Positions 10,691 to 21,577 of a DNA stretch of 64,000 nt are shown here, in pieces. Made by a program: the position numbers and the translations under genes. Location: positions 20,770,001 to 20,834,000 of the forward strand of contig NC_135251.1 in assembly GCF_964204865.1 (NCBI RefSeq), written 5' to 3'. The notes beneath the pieces were generated by a model, which made no database searches, had not been told where the DNA came from, and saw only the letters and a list, made by a program, of their open reading frames with translations. The DNA is from Styela clava (lineage: Eukaryota > Chordata > Ascidiacea > Stolidobranchia > Styelidae). The stretch's first letter is position 1. Each line of letters starts with the position of its first letter.

Positions 10691-12344
10691 GCAGTTCGCT
10701 GTCTCCACAACTTACATTTATAATCCGTGCACAGATTTTGAACAATTGGTTGGGATTTAGAAGTCATCAAAAGAGAGAGAGAACACATAAATGAAAAGCA
10801 TACATACAAATAAATATTCATTGTTTTTTGGTAAAGACTGGGGGAAGCGATACGACGATACGGTCATCTAAGTTAGGTCCCCCCAAATTTACTGTTATCC
10901 ATAGGATTCACAGTTATTGGATGACTATATTGTAGTATTAAACAAATTATATTATGAAAAGATAAACAAACATATGTATGATGAACAAATAATTTTCAAT
11001 ATGAAGCATGTTTCTATATGAAGAGTTGGTATTATACTCAATGATTATCAACTTCAAAAATTAATGAGCATCTCTCTATTATGGATGATTCAAATAGTTA
11101 TTGCATAAGTAAAATCAGGCTACTGCAGATGGCTATAAAATTGGGAAAATATTCATTTTATGATGAGGGGAAAAAGAATCCTAATATTGCATTCACAAAA
11201 ATAGGATGCAACCTGATGTATGAAAATAAATTACAGCACTATATAAATAGGAGATTTGATTTCAACTCTTACTATTCATAATAAATATCACTTATCAGTG
11301 TGTGACAAATAGGAACCAGGATTCCACCATAACGTTACATCTTCGGACAGCACCTAATTTAAATTAACCTTTTATTCAGGTTTCAGCACCCGTTTCATAA
11401 TATCTTATTACTTCGTTTCAATATTAGAATCTTTATAACAGTTGAACTTAAATTAAAGTTATAATCGAAACAAACAGCGATACCAATTAATAATATCATA
11501 ATAATTCCAATTGAAGTTATCAAATATGAGGGTAACATTAGACAGTATATCGTAGTCACACATTACAAAAAGTAAACAAACAATCATATGTGTGACGAAC
11601 AAATAATTGAAAGGTTGGACTTCACTATGTTAAAGTAACATGTTAAAGATCTTAGGTTTTACCCATTTGTTCACCTCCTCACAGTGGCCGCAATTCTATT
11701 TACAGTAGCCTATATATATTATATATATTGAAATTGCATGGGGTTATGGAGAGTTATTCAAGTTATGTTATATAAATATGAATGGATTGCACCTAATTTA
11801 GTTAGTTATTAAACTCAATGATTATTAACTTTGATAATATTAACTCCAATGAGCATTTCTATATTATGAATGGTTCAAGGCGCGACGCGTTCAGGCGCGG
11901 CGGTGTGGCTCAACGGGCTAAGCTTTAGGAATACGCTCGCCACCGCACCTCTAATTACTCTGCGTGGGTTCGCAGGTTCGAATCCCATGCAGGCATGGTT
12001 ATGTGCGAGAGGATTGCTGGACTCCTCGCCGTCGTTGGGTGGTTCACGTAACCACTGGTCGGTTACGGCTTCCTCCACCACCAAGTACATGCTTCCGAAA
12101 ACAAACAATATAAATAATCCCATACCCGACTTGGAATGGTAACCGGACGAGAGTCCGTGGTTCGCCATATGGATAAGCCGTCTTATCGGCTTTCCTCTCC
12201 CCCGGGATAAATATGTAAATCCTATCCTATCCAAATAGACATTGCATAAGTAGTGGCCAACGACTAACATACCGTAGTGGCCAAATACTATTCATTTTAT
12301 GATCAAGGGAACAAGAACTAAAATATTGCTTTTACAAAGATAGG
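10691..12344. repeat. Non-coding region with two copies of one segment, the second split by a SINE
   Basis: About 10,960-11,235 and 11,565-12,344 share blocks in the same order: 'caaacatatgt.tgatgaacaaataatt', 'actcaatgattat.aact', 'attatggatgattcaa', 'attgcataagta' and 'attcattttatgat'. In the second copy the tRNA SINE lies between 'ggttcaa' and 'aaatagacattgc'. No coding frame is supported; the plus-strand frame at 11,081-11,281 is part of the repeated unit and has no known family. Confidence 0.6.
11895..12232 (+). mobile_element. tRNA-derived SINE, near-complete copy
   Basis: This copy has the same head (TGGCTCAACGGGC A box, GGTTCGAATCC B box), body and 'gggataaatatgtaaatcc' end as the copy at 5,888, with a short (TATCC)n-like tail. 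It lies inside the second copy of the duplicated segment; the first copy near 11,090 lacks it and serves as a paralogous empty site. Confidence 0.85.
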
Positions 12345-12638
12345 TACCGCGTTTCCCCGAAAATATGACCTACCCCGAAAATAAGACCTAGCCTGAATTT
12401 TGAAAATGTCTTATTTTAAAGGGAGTGGCTTATATTAAACTTATTATTAAAGAAATCTCTCCTACACGTTTTGAATGATTGATGAAATCTATGTTTTGCA
12501 GTAATTTTAAATAAAAACGTGTTATTTATAAGTAAATGGTTATCGGTTTTCATATTTTGTATATTTGAAAATTCTCGTATTTCTCTACTTTGTAATTTTG
12601 TAATTTTGATCCAGTCTCATTTTCGGGAAAACACGGTA
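12345..12638. mobile_element. MITE with CCGTGTTTCCCCGAAAAT-type ends
   Basis: The left end TACCGCGTTTCCCCGAAAAT and the right end (complement TACCGTGTTTTCCCGAAAAT) form inverted repeats of about 20 bp. The start includes the motif 'gacctaccccgaaaataag'. The element is about 294 bp, non-coding and bounded by TA on both sides. Elements with very similar ends are, from memory, widespread in animal genomes; I do not assign a superfamily. Confidence 0.65.
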
Positions 12639-13119
12639 TTACTTATAGGTAATTATAAATATATTATATATATACAAGGTAGTATGACTTTATAGTGTAA
12701 CCCGAGTTTGGCTAAAAAAATTCAGGTTTCCAAAAATACTCTGAAAACTATGAGTTCCAGGTTCGGGTAATCCCGGGGGTTTGGTTTTTGGTAAACTAGG
12801 GGTGACACCTCTCGTCGCCCCCCGACCTTCCCTGGATGCCTCATTAGATTTTTCTTCGCAATAGGGCGATTCCACAACCACGATTGAGTTTTCAGGCATT
12901 GAGTTTGAAGCGTCGCCTACTGACCTATATTGCGTCAAATTGAATTGTGTAATTTATACAAGGACAGGCCCAGCACCATATCATAGAGCATCTGAACGTG
13001 GTAAAGATGCATCTGCGGTACCGCAAGACGATAAGCAGGTACCTGGGTACAGAGGTATGTGACCAATGATGCCTGGATGTGGTGTAACATGATGCAGTGA
13101 TGTGAATTCTGGAATTAGA
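12639..13119. other. Non-coding spacer, nothing recognised
   Basis: Two minus-strand open frames of 82 codons meet here, but neither resembles a known family or has splice or poly-A context. I treat the stretch as non-coding. Confidence 0.5.
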
Positions 13120-13862
13120 AATGCAGAAGTTTAAATATTGCATGTGAGAATATTCATAATGATATTCTGGCAAACTACGTACAGATATATGAAAACCTTT
13201 AATTTCAAGTTAATGTGGGATATTTACCAGTGAAAACAAAACCTGGAATAAGAAATATTGCAGGAAATGATATGTGTGTGTGATGTGGAGAAGAACCAGA
13301 ATTTGTTAGCCATCTATTTATGAGTTGTGAATATTTTGATTATGTTTTGGATTTTATTGAAAATACTGTTGGGAAATCAAATAATGCCAGACTTTTGAAA
13401 AATTAATAAACTTGTGTTTTGTTGGATTTGAGCTATTTGTTACATTACAAGACGAGATTTAGATATTATTGTTTTTTTAATTTCAATTACTAGATATAAA
13501 ATATGGATACAGAGAAAGTCTGTTATATTCGAAGATAGTCCCCCTAATCAGCACCTACCATCTAACAAATAAAAACTGCAATCACTTACAACAGACTCAA
13601 CATTGGAAAAAATAGAAAATCACCTAATTTTGTCAGAGAATTTGAAATACTAAGGAATTGTATTTGAAATATAAATCAAGTGTGTATAAATTTAGTATGT
13701 ATAAAAATGAACATGTCCAATATATTTAATAATTTACTTTTATTGTACATAATATAACTCAATATACTAAAATTGATGAATTGTATGCCGATGCGATCAA
13801 CACCTCGTCCTCAAACACTGATGGAATGGACATATGAAAAATGAATATTGGATTATTTATCT
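13120..13862 (+). mobile_element. LINE 3' end, decayed copy
   Basis: This is the same family as the minus-strand copy at 6,291-7,953. About 13,180-13,390 matches the KLMWDILPVKTKPGIRNIAGN and cysteine-cluster segment, but a TGA interrupts the cluster. The 3' untranslated sequence through 'cagcacct', 'aacactgatggaatgg' and 'gaatattggattatttat' aligns with the other copy and defines the family's 3' end. Confidence 0.75.
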
Positions 13863-14465
13863 TATGATTGATCGAATGGTTATATACTTTTGGTTATATT
13901 TTATTAAATTATCCCATAAAATAAAAAATGCAGAAGTATCGGTACTAAAATATAACTGTGGGTATGATTGGCCGATATAGTACCACATTTCTCTTTCATA
14001 ACTGATGAGCTTGTACCTAAACACAGTAATATCAATACGAAAATCAGTTCCTCAATTTGAACGTACATCAGGACATCGAAGTGCAGGAGTTCTTTTCACT
14101 TCTGTATTGAGATCAAATATATTTAAGACAATAATTGCACATTTTTTAAACCTGTGTCTATGTGTATGTATCTATTTTATGACTTTATGATGTAAGAAAG
14201 AAATATGTTTTTTAATTATAATACCTTAAGAGGCTAGGTTAAATCAATATTTAGAACGTTAATAAAAAGTGTATATTCTTTTACAGTTTTACTGGTTTTG
14301 GGGCAATACTGAATAATATTTTCTTATTTTTCGATAACTATTTTGTATCATTGGCTAAAAGTAAACTAAAGACACCTCATTTAAGTACTGATTTTGGTGA
14401 ATAAAGCAATAGGATAGGAGAAAGAATTTTTGGATCTTATGTAGTTTCGTACCTAACATACTTCT
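13863..14465. other. Non-coding spacer, nothing recognised
   Basis: AT-rich sequence with no supported gene or repeat. Confidence 0.5.
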
Positions 14466-14827
14466 AGTAGGCGTAGCATACCAATCTTTTTACGTGTCAA
14501 TCCTGACCCTCACCTGACCACACCATCCAAAAATGAGGTCACTACGACATCACAATGACATAATAGAGCCCTTCAAACTATACGAACTGTCATCTAAGAC
14601 GCGCAGACAAAAACCCGAAATCGAATAGCCATTTCTCTCGTTTCTCGTCGCAACGATCCCGATGTCAGCTCTTTATCGTCGGCGCCGATGCCATTTACTG
14701 GCGATCGGATGAGTATCTTGCAAGCTCTATGACGTGATTGCGACGCCATAGTGACGTAATTTTTAAATGGCGTAGTCAGGTGAGGGTTAGGATTGGCATG
14801 TCAAAAAATTGTTATGCTACGCCTACT
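14466..14827. mobile_element. MITE with about 53-bp terminal inverted repeats
   Basis: The left end AGTAGGCGTAGCATA...CCCTCACCTGAC and the right end are inverted copies over about 53 bp with few mismatches. The 362-bp element has a GC-richer core and no open frame. No target duplication is obvious. It lies about 330 bp upstream of the RIPK-like gene. Confidence 0.75.
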
Positions 14828-15160
14828 CGAATTTTTATGGATAGGAAAGGAGAAATCTTATAAGATATGGCTTTATTATTCGATGAACATTGGGAAGATA
14901 ATGGATGTGCTGGGCAATCAGGATCGCTTTCAATAATCGTCAAAGTCAAATAATAGTTATTGATTTACCTAAGCTTAAATATTGGAGTTAGGAAAAGGTA
15001 CACAGTGGGTCACTTACTTCTTTTTTCATGCCATGAGTAGTTCACAAACTCTGAATGGATATTCTGTCATAATTCATATAACATTTTTATCCTTTCAATT
15101 CTTGTAATCTAGAGATATGTTATGGTTTTAATAATAAGCTATTAGCACTGGCAAAAAGCA

Positions 15161-16669
15161 ATGGCGCATGGTTCATCAACCCAAGGTTTCCATGAGTTTA
15201 AATACGGGGATTTCACAGACAAAGTTGAAATTGGGGATGGAGATTATGGTGTCGTATATGCAGCTAGGCACCGTATGTTCAATAAAGTTGCTATTAGAAT
15301 CATATCGCGCCAACATCATGTCTCAGAAGGAGAGCGAAATTCTTTAATAACTGAAGCCAAAAAGTTGTCTTCGATTGTATCTGGGAATGTCATTCGTTTA
15401 CTGGGTACAGTTATAGAGCCGGGGCATTTATGTCTCGTGTTTGAATATGCTGAATATGGATCGCTCACTAAACTTTTGCAACGGTATGATATTCCTTGGC
15501 CCTTGAAAACTCGAATATCGCATGAAGTTGCAATGGGAATGTGTTTTCTTCACCAGAAGGACATCTTGCATCTATTGTTAAAGTGTACAAACATACTTGT
15601 CACTGGCAATGTTCAAGTCAAAATAACTGATATAGGTCTCAGTGGAAACATAGAAATGAATAACTGGACAAGATGTGGTAGAATTTATAGCCAAACCTTG
15701 CGATCAACACAAAGAAGATCTGGGGGCAGCTCGATAAGTCATGTACCCCCTGAGCTTATCAGAGATGTAAATGCTGCTGCTGACAAATCCGCCGACGTAT
15801 ATGCATATTCTATCGTCCTGTGGCAGATTCTAACCAATAAGATACCGTATGAAGGTAAAGATACAGGTGCAATTTGTGTTGGTGTTTTGGAGGGCGAAAG
15901 ACCGGATATCTCAATTATAAGTCGTGAACATCCGGAAGTGTTATCTGATGCTATGAAAAAATGTTGGCAGGACGAGAAACAAAACAGACCCACATTTGAG
16001 GATCTTGTTCGTCGAATTGGGCCAGTGTCTGCTAATTGTGAGGATGCTTCAAGAAAGGCTGCCCTCGAGTGTCAAAAAAATGTTCAAGATTTTTATTTTC
16101 CTGACTCGGAAATAGCAGCGCCTACAGGAGATCAGCAGCCTGCAAGGCATCACCATAGGCGATTGGATGCTCCATCTCATATCGGGAGAGCTAATGCAAA
16201 TGATGGCGTTGCTGTACCAATGCAGAGAAACGATGACACAGTTCCTTTCCAGAATTCAGCATCTTCACAGCCAAAGCCTGTTATGGTTTCATTGATTGTT
16301 CCTGTAACCGATCCTCAGATGGAACTCAGTCGCTCAGTGTCGGTACCACCTCCAGATAATAAAGCTCCGCCAATTGCACCAAATCCAACATTATCAGAGG
16401 AAAAATATTCGAAGTTTGTTGGTGTTGATGAACTGTATCTAGTCGCCGAAGAACTTGGCCGTCATTGGCGAAGATTCGGTCTTTACCTAGGATTTAGTGA
16501 TGCCCAACTTGATAATATTGAGGCCAATTTTCACAAGCATGGATTCCCAGAGATTACTTATCAAATGCTAAGAAGATGGAAAGAAAGAAATGGAAATGTT
16601 ACAGTGGGGTTTCTTTTTAACACACTTCGTGATGCTGACTTATTGCATGTTGCACAAAAATTGGCTTAA
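15161..16669 (+). CDS. RIPK-like pseudokinase with C-terminal death domain
   Basis: This intronless gene encodes 502 aa. Residues about 18-285 are a tyrosine-kinase-like fold close to RIPK1-type kinases: glycine loop IGDGDYGVV (24-32), alpha-C Glu65, DVYAYSIVLW, and IPYEGKDTGAICVGVLEGERPD. Residues about 415-500 are a death domain (DELYLVAEELGRHWRRFG...). Key catalytic positions are changed: the VAIK lysine is Arg46, and HRDLKxxN reads HLLLKCTN (137-144), with Leu139 in place of the catalytic Asp. DFG is DIG (157-159). The middle is Ser/Pro/Gln-rich with no RHIM core (I/V-Q-I/V/L-G) seen. By family knowledge this would be a scaffold in death-domain or NF-kappaB signalling. The start is the first ATG of the frame; a possible 5'-UTR splice acceptor lies near 15,112. 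AATAAA follows the stop at 16,680. Confidence 0.85.
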   Translation: MAHGSSTQGFHEFKYGDFTDKVEIGDGDYGVVYAARHRMFNKVAIRIISRQHHVSEGERNSLITEAKKLSSIVSGNVIRLLGTVIEPGHLCLVFEYAEYGSLTKLLQRYDIPWPLKTRISHEVAMGMCFLHQKDILHLLLKCTNILVTGNVQVKITDIGLSGNIEMNNWTRCGRIYSQTLRSTQRRSGGSSISHVPPELIRDVNAAADKSADVYAYSIVLWQILTNKIPYEGKDTGAICVGVLEGERPDISIISREHPEVLSDAMKKCWQDEKQNRPTFEDLVRRIGPVSANCEDASRKAALECQKNVQDFYFPDSEIAAPTGDQQPARHHHRRLDAPSHIGRANANDGVAVPMQRNDDTVPFQNSASSQPKPVMVSLIVPVTDPQMELSRSVSVPPPDNKAPPIAPNPTLSEEKYSKFVGVDELYLVAEELGRHWRRFGLYLGFSDAQLDNIEANFHKHGFPEITYQMLRRWKERNGNVTVGFLFNTLRDADLLHVAQKLA

Positions 16670-19600
16670 TCAGTTTGTAAATAAATGTAACTGGGAAGGA
16701 TGGATTAGCACTGATTATATTATGTATATGGTGACCCTTAAAAAAACAGAACCCATAAGTTTGTTGATAACTTCTACAGAATTTGAACAAAACGTCCTAG
16801 ATTCCTGAAATGATTTGGTACAAACCTACACAAACAGAAGTTCAAGTATAAACAAAATCAAATAATTTACTCCATTTTCACAGAGTAATTAGGAAATTTA
16901 TGGATTCTGTTTTTTCAAGTGACCTTGTACATTATGGCATTGCCTCAATAGCATATGCTTTTGTGGTATCAATTAGACTTTTTTGAATATTGAATAGGAA
17001 GCGAACGTTACATTTTTAAAAAATAAATAAATTTTTTATTGATTGATTTGATTAATAATTTTTTTCACGGTAGCAAGTTCACTTTCTCAATAATATTTCT
17101 TCAAGAAAAGTTCCAGAATTTTTTATCCAAATATTTTGTAACCCTTTGTCATTAAATTCTCTGTAATGACATATTTTCTTAAACATATAATGTCTTTGAT
17201 TATTGTATCCACTCGTAATCATGTATACCTTTCTGATTTTATTGTATATTTGATATAATTTTTTTGTTTGTTTTAAATACATTGTTCACTAGTTTTTATG
17301 CAATGTTCACTTAGTAATCTCCTTGATGAAATTTAGTAATTTGAAAGTTATAATTTTTTTTCTAATTATCGAAAATCACTGGCGCTAGTTAATTCTCCCT
17401 CTTTATTCAACTGCTATAATAGTAGATATATTCGTAAGCTTTCAAAGCGATCGAAGTCTAACTACATCGGACAAAACAAGATGTAACTGTGAAGACAGAT
17501 CATAAAAATTCTTAGGACCGAATTTCCATCCTAAACTAGAAAATATGTCTATATTGGTTTATCATTTTTTACGTTAAATGTCCTGCTTTAGGGTATAGTT
17601 CTAAAAATTTTTTCCAATTCATATGACAAGTAGATAGCAGATATCATAAGAATTATTATGTCCCGTCCTTTTTTCATCTGTTATGGAATGAGTATTTTTG
17701 CTCTGCCTGTCTTTTTTGGCTCTGTCAGTGGCTTTGACAAGATGTGTTTTTCAGCAATTCCTAACAAATATATCTATATCTACATAATCCATGCTACTCT
17801 TCTGGTATGTGTTCTTCAGGTACCAGGATGTGTTGATGGGTGTCTGTTTACTTAGAGTAAACTTCCTGTTCCTAACCTATTATCCACCAGATGATGCATT
17901 GTGTTTAAGAATGGCAGGGAGTGTTTGAAATTAAACTTAATGAGTGAATGGTAGCAGTATTGTATATATTTTTTTAAGTCTTATAATTTTGATGTCCTAG
18001 TTATGTTATGAATCTTTTGTAAAAGCGTAAGTCAAAAATCTCCAAATATCCCAGTTTCAATTATGGCCATGGAACAGCTCAAATATTTGGTCACCAATTT
18101 GGTTGGATGTCTCTTGAATTTGTGGGAAATTTTGTTATTAAATTCAAAGTTGCAAGATAAAACCTTTATTGTTAGGTTTATTATGTCTTCAAAATTTTGG
18201 ATTTTGTTGATTTCGGTACTATCATTTATATATTGCAGTATGTCTACTGTGGTGATGTGTCGCAATATGTGATGATGGATCTGGAGATGTGATTTTGTCT
18301 ATGTGTCAATTTCAATATAATACAACTGCAATAACAATATACAAATAAAAAACAGGAACTATAAAAACGGACTAACTTTATAGACATTCTGATAAACCAG
18401 CATGAATAGCCGAGACAACAATAGCCAGATGTTTCTTATCACATAGTTTTCTAGTTTTCAATCCTGAAAATCTTTGTTTTTACAATGATGCTTGTGTGCC
18501 TAAAGTACTTTATAAAGAATATGACTTAATGAAAGCTTACAAATATGCTTGCTATTTTGTGGAGGAATATCATGGTATTCTTCATTCTCCAGGAATGCTA
18601 TTGGGTAAACGTGTAGGCTATATGATTTTCTAAAATTTATGTGGGTGCTACACTGCAACTAGTGTTTTGTTCGCTAACTGTCATATTTTATTGATGAAAT
18701 TTTCATTCAATATTCTGAAACTCATTATTCAACAAATTGCTGCTCAGAAGTAATTCACTTTATTTTGAACCGGTAATTTCTCAGCCTGTGTTTTAGCTGT
18801 GATGTAGGCACATTTATAAATGAATATATATTTCGAATTCCCAAGTATATTCTTTTACAAAGTTTGAACCTGAATTCAATAACTGAAGTTTTGTGCGACT
18901 TTGTGTGTTTTCAAATCTATATTTGTTTCAATTTTTTTTGTCTTCATTTTTCTTGTATATTTGTCACTATCCATATAGTTATTACCTTGACAGATAAGAT
19001 GAAATGAAGTTACTAGGCCTACTACTAATTTGGTTCTACAACACTGGTATAAAAACAGTAGCAAAAATCTTGCTTGTGAATTTGTTGATTTAAATTCAAT
19101 GAATAATAAAGCAAAGTATTAGATTATATATATATTATATATATAACAGCACTGCTTAACAAAGGTATTGTTATAATCTGTTTTATTCATTTGGATTTTG
19201 TGTCACTTATGTATGAACATTTGTTTTTTTTTATCAATAAATGCAAAATTGTTGAAAGCCACTGGTCATACCAACTATTCAATCAGTGTATTTTATTAGT
19301 TTTTCTCTATCATGTGTTTGTAAATGCATATATTTCTGTATACTTATCTACAATCTGATAATATACAAACTTGCAAAAAAGGTGAAATGAAAATCGTTCA
19401 TGTTTTATTCATTTACAATTTTCTTACCTTATGCTGATTTTTGTTTCTCTGTTTCAATTGGATTTTTAATGAAATATTTGTCCAAGGCAAAGTTACAAAA
19501 TCTCAAATAAGACTTTGATCTAGTAGTCTCTACATTTCCTTACATTTTAACTTACTTCCCTATTGTTCTTGGAGAGTCCACAATTTTTTTTTCTCACTAT

Positions 19601-20026
19601 TGGAAACAAAATTCAACAATTGATGACCATTATTCATGTGCATGCTATCATTATTTTTGTCATTGTTGAAGTATGCTTGTCTGGAAAAGTATGACTTTGG
19701 TCAGAAGAAACGCTATAGAAATGCATTCGTCGTAGTGCCGCAGGACTCATGGGGTCACCATGAATATTGTCCATAGCTTGTGTTGGTGAATTGGTTCTTC
19801 CATTACTCAGAAAAATGTTGAGACCCTGATTATATGTTCTTACTGAGTTTTGTGTATTCAAATTTTTTTTTTTTCGATTCCCTTATTTTAGAATTCATAC
19901 TATTTATTGTCTAATTGTGAAACAATTGTCAACAATCTTGTTCATCGACGTCAACTGCAGTGAAGGTCTGTGGAAAATTAACTAGCGTTTGAAATTTCAA
20001 TGAAGAATTTGTTAGTTCCTACTGCA
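16670..20026. other. Intergenic spacer
   Basis: No supported gene lies between the RIPK-like gene and NAA50. A (TA)n run is near 19,123-19,146. A minus-strand open frame at 19,634-19,861 has mildly protein-like composition (Ser, Thr, Met, His rich) and could be a terminal exon, but I recognise no family and see no good acceptor. The rest is AT-rich with no structure. Confidence 0.5.
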
Positions 20027-21577
20027 ATGGATGGGTAAGCTATTATTTTCAATTTGTTAATCGAAAATCTTGCACTACTGACCCATGTCCAGATTTCACC
20101 AAAGGTTTCTTTCTGTTCTGTTACATCACTCTTATGCATACAAACTGATTATTTATGTTCCCTCCCTGTAATGTCAACATCCATACATCTGCAAGCCTGA
20201 CATGGATTGTCGAATAATCAAAGAATTACCTTGTGTAATATTATGGTCATCTTTTACTGAGATAGTATGAATATATATCAATTTGTCATCCTTAGCATCT
20301 TTGGTGGCACCTTGCTGTTTGGTGCAAAGCTTTCTGGTACATTTCACTGTTAGATGCATGGAATTATATGTATCTTTGAGTATTTGTTCGATTTATTTAA
20401 AATTATTATTAATTTTTTTTATTTTAGAGTTCGTATTGAACTGGGAGATATCACACAACACAATATAAAACAATTGAAACTCTTGAATCAAGTTATTTTT
20501 CCAGTTTCATACAATGACAAATTTTATAAAGATGTTCTTGATGTTGGAGACTTGGCAAAGCTCGGTAAGATGATGTTTTTTCATTCAAATCACTAATGTC
20601 CAAAACTGATAATTTATACCACACAAATTATAAGCGAATTGGCATATTTTGATAGTTAAATTTTCCTTATTTTCATAAGAGACTGAAGTTATATGGCGCG
20701 GCGATGTGGCTCATCATGCTAAGTGGTAGGAATACGCTCGCCACTGCACCTCTGCGGCTTCCACCACCATCAAGTCCATGCTTCCGAAAACAAATAAGTA
20801 ACTAATCCCATACCCGACATGGAATGGTAACCAGACGAGAGGTCGTGGTTCGCCATATATTAAGCCGTCTTATCGGCTTTCCTCTCACCCTGGATAAATA
20901 TGTAAATCCCATCCTATCCTTATATTACACTTGAAAATCTGTGTATTTGGCATTTGAAAATACTGTTTTTCAGCATTTTTCAATGATATAGTGGTTGGTG
21001 CAGTATGTTGTCGAATAGATAATTCAAAAGGAAAAAGGAGATTATACATAATGACGCTTGGTTGCTTAGCACCTTACAGAAGACATGGTGTTGGTACAGT
21101 ATTGCTCAACCATGTCTTCAAAATATGTGAAGCTGATAAAAATATTACAGCAATATTTTTGTGAGTATTTTATTTCCTGTTGTTTAGAAACAAATGTGTA
21201 TTCTCAAAGGTTTGGGCTGTTTATTTTTTTTTCAAGAATACCTCGTTAATTTTGGAGAATTCTAGTTTAATATTATCAACTATTCAACCTATTCCACACT
21301 TTCAATAATGCTCCTCATGCCAAGACTATTCTAACCTTGAATATGAATTCATGACATTTTTTGTTTCAAGCGCTTCTACTAACTCCTGTTTATGATTATT
21401 ATTTTCAGACACGTTCAAGTCAATAATCAATCTGCTCTGGATTTCTACATGAAATTCGGTTTCGAAATTGTTCAAACTGAAAGCCATTATTACAAAAGAA
21501 TAGAGCCTTCCGATGCCTATGTATTAGAAAAAAAGCTTGAGAACTGTGCTGGAGCTACATTCAATGGGAAGCCTTGA
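20027..21577 (+). CDS. NAA50: N-alpha-acetyltransferase 50 (NatE catalytic subunit)
   Basis: Four coding exons: 20,027-20,034, 20,428-20,564, 20,974-21,160 and 21,409-21,577. All have GT-AG borders and phases that join to 166 aa (human is about 169). The protein begins MDGVRIELGDI, runs through the substrate loop LNQVIFPVSYNDKFY, the GNAT acetyl-CoA loop LAPYRRHGVGT (the R/Q-x-x-G-x-G/A motif) and ends in the KRIEPSDAYVL segment typical of NAA50. It acetylates Met-starting N termini and lysines next to the NatA complex and supports sister-chromatid cohesion (family knowledge). The first exon carries only eight coding bases; its ATG was chosen because GG|A restores Gly and matches the family's short N terminus. 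A possible poly-A signal is at 21,981. Confidence 0.92.
20696..20920 (+). mobile_element. tRNA-derived SINE, internally deleted, in NAA50 intron 2
   Basis: The head 'gcgcggcgatgtggctc' and 'aatacgctcgccactgcacctc' jump directly to the body 'ggcttccaccacc', so the B box and following part are lost. The end 'ggataaatatgtaaatccc' is intact. It cannot be an active source copy. Confidence 0.8.

Noticed and set aside
15161-16669. RHIM motif that would make this a RIPK1/RIPK3-type necroptosis protein
   Set aside because: No I/V-Q-I/V/L-G core was found in the linker between the kinase-like and death domains.
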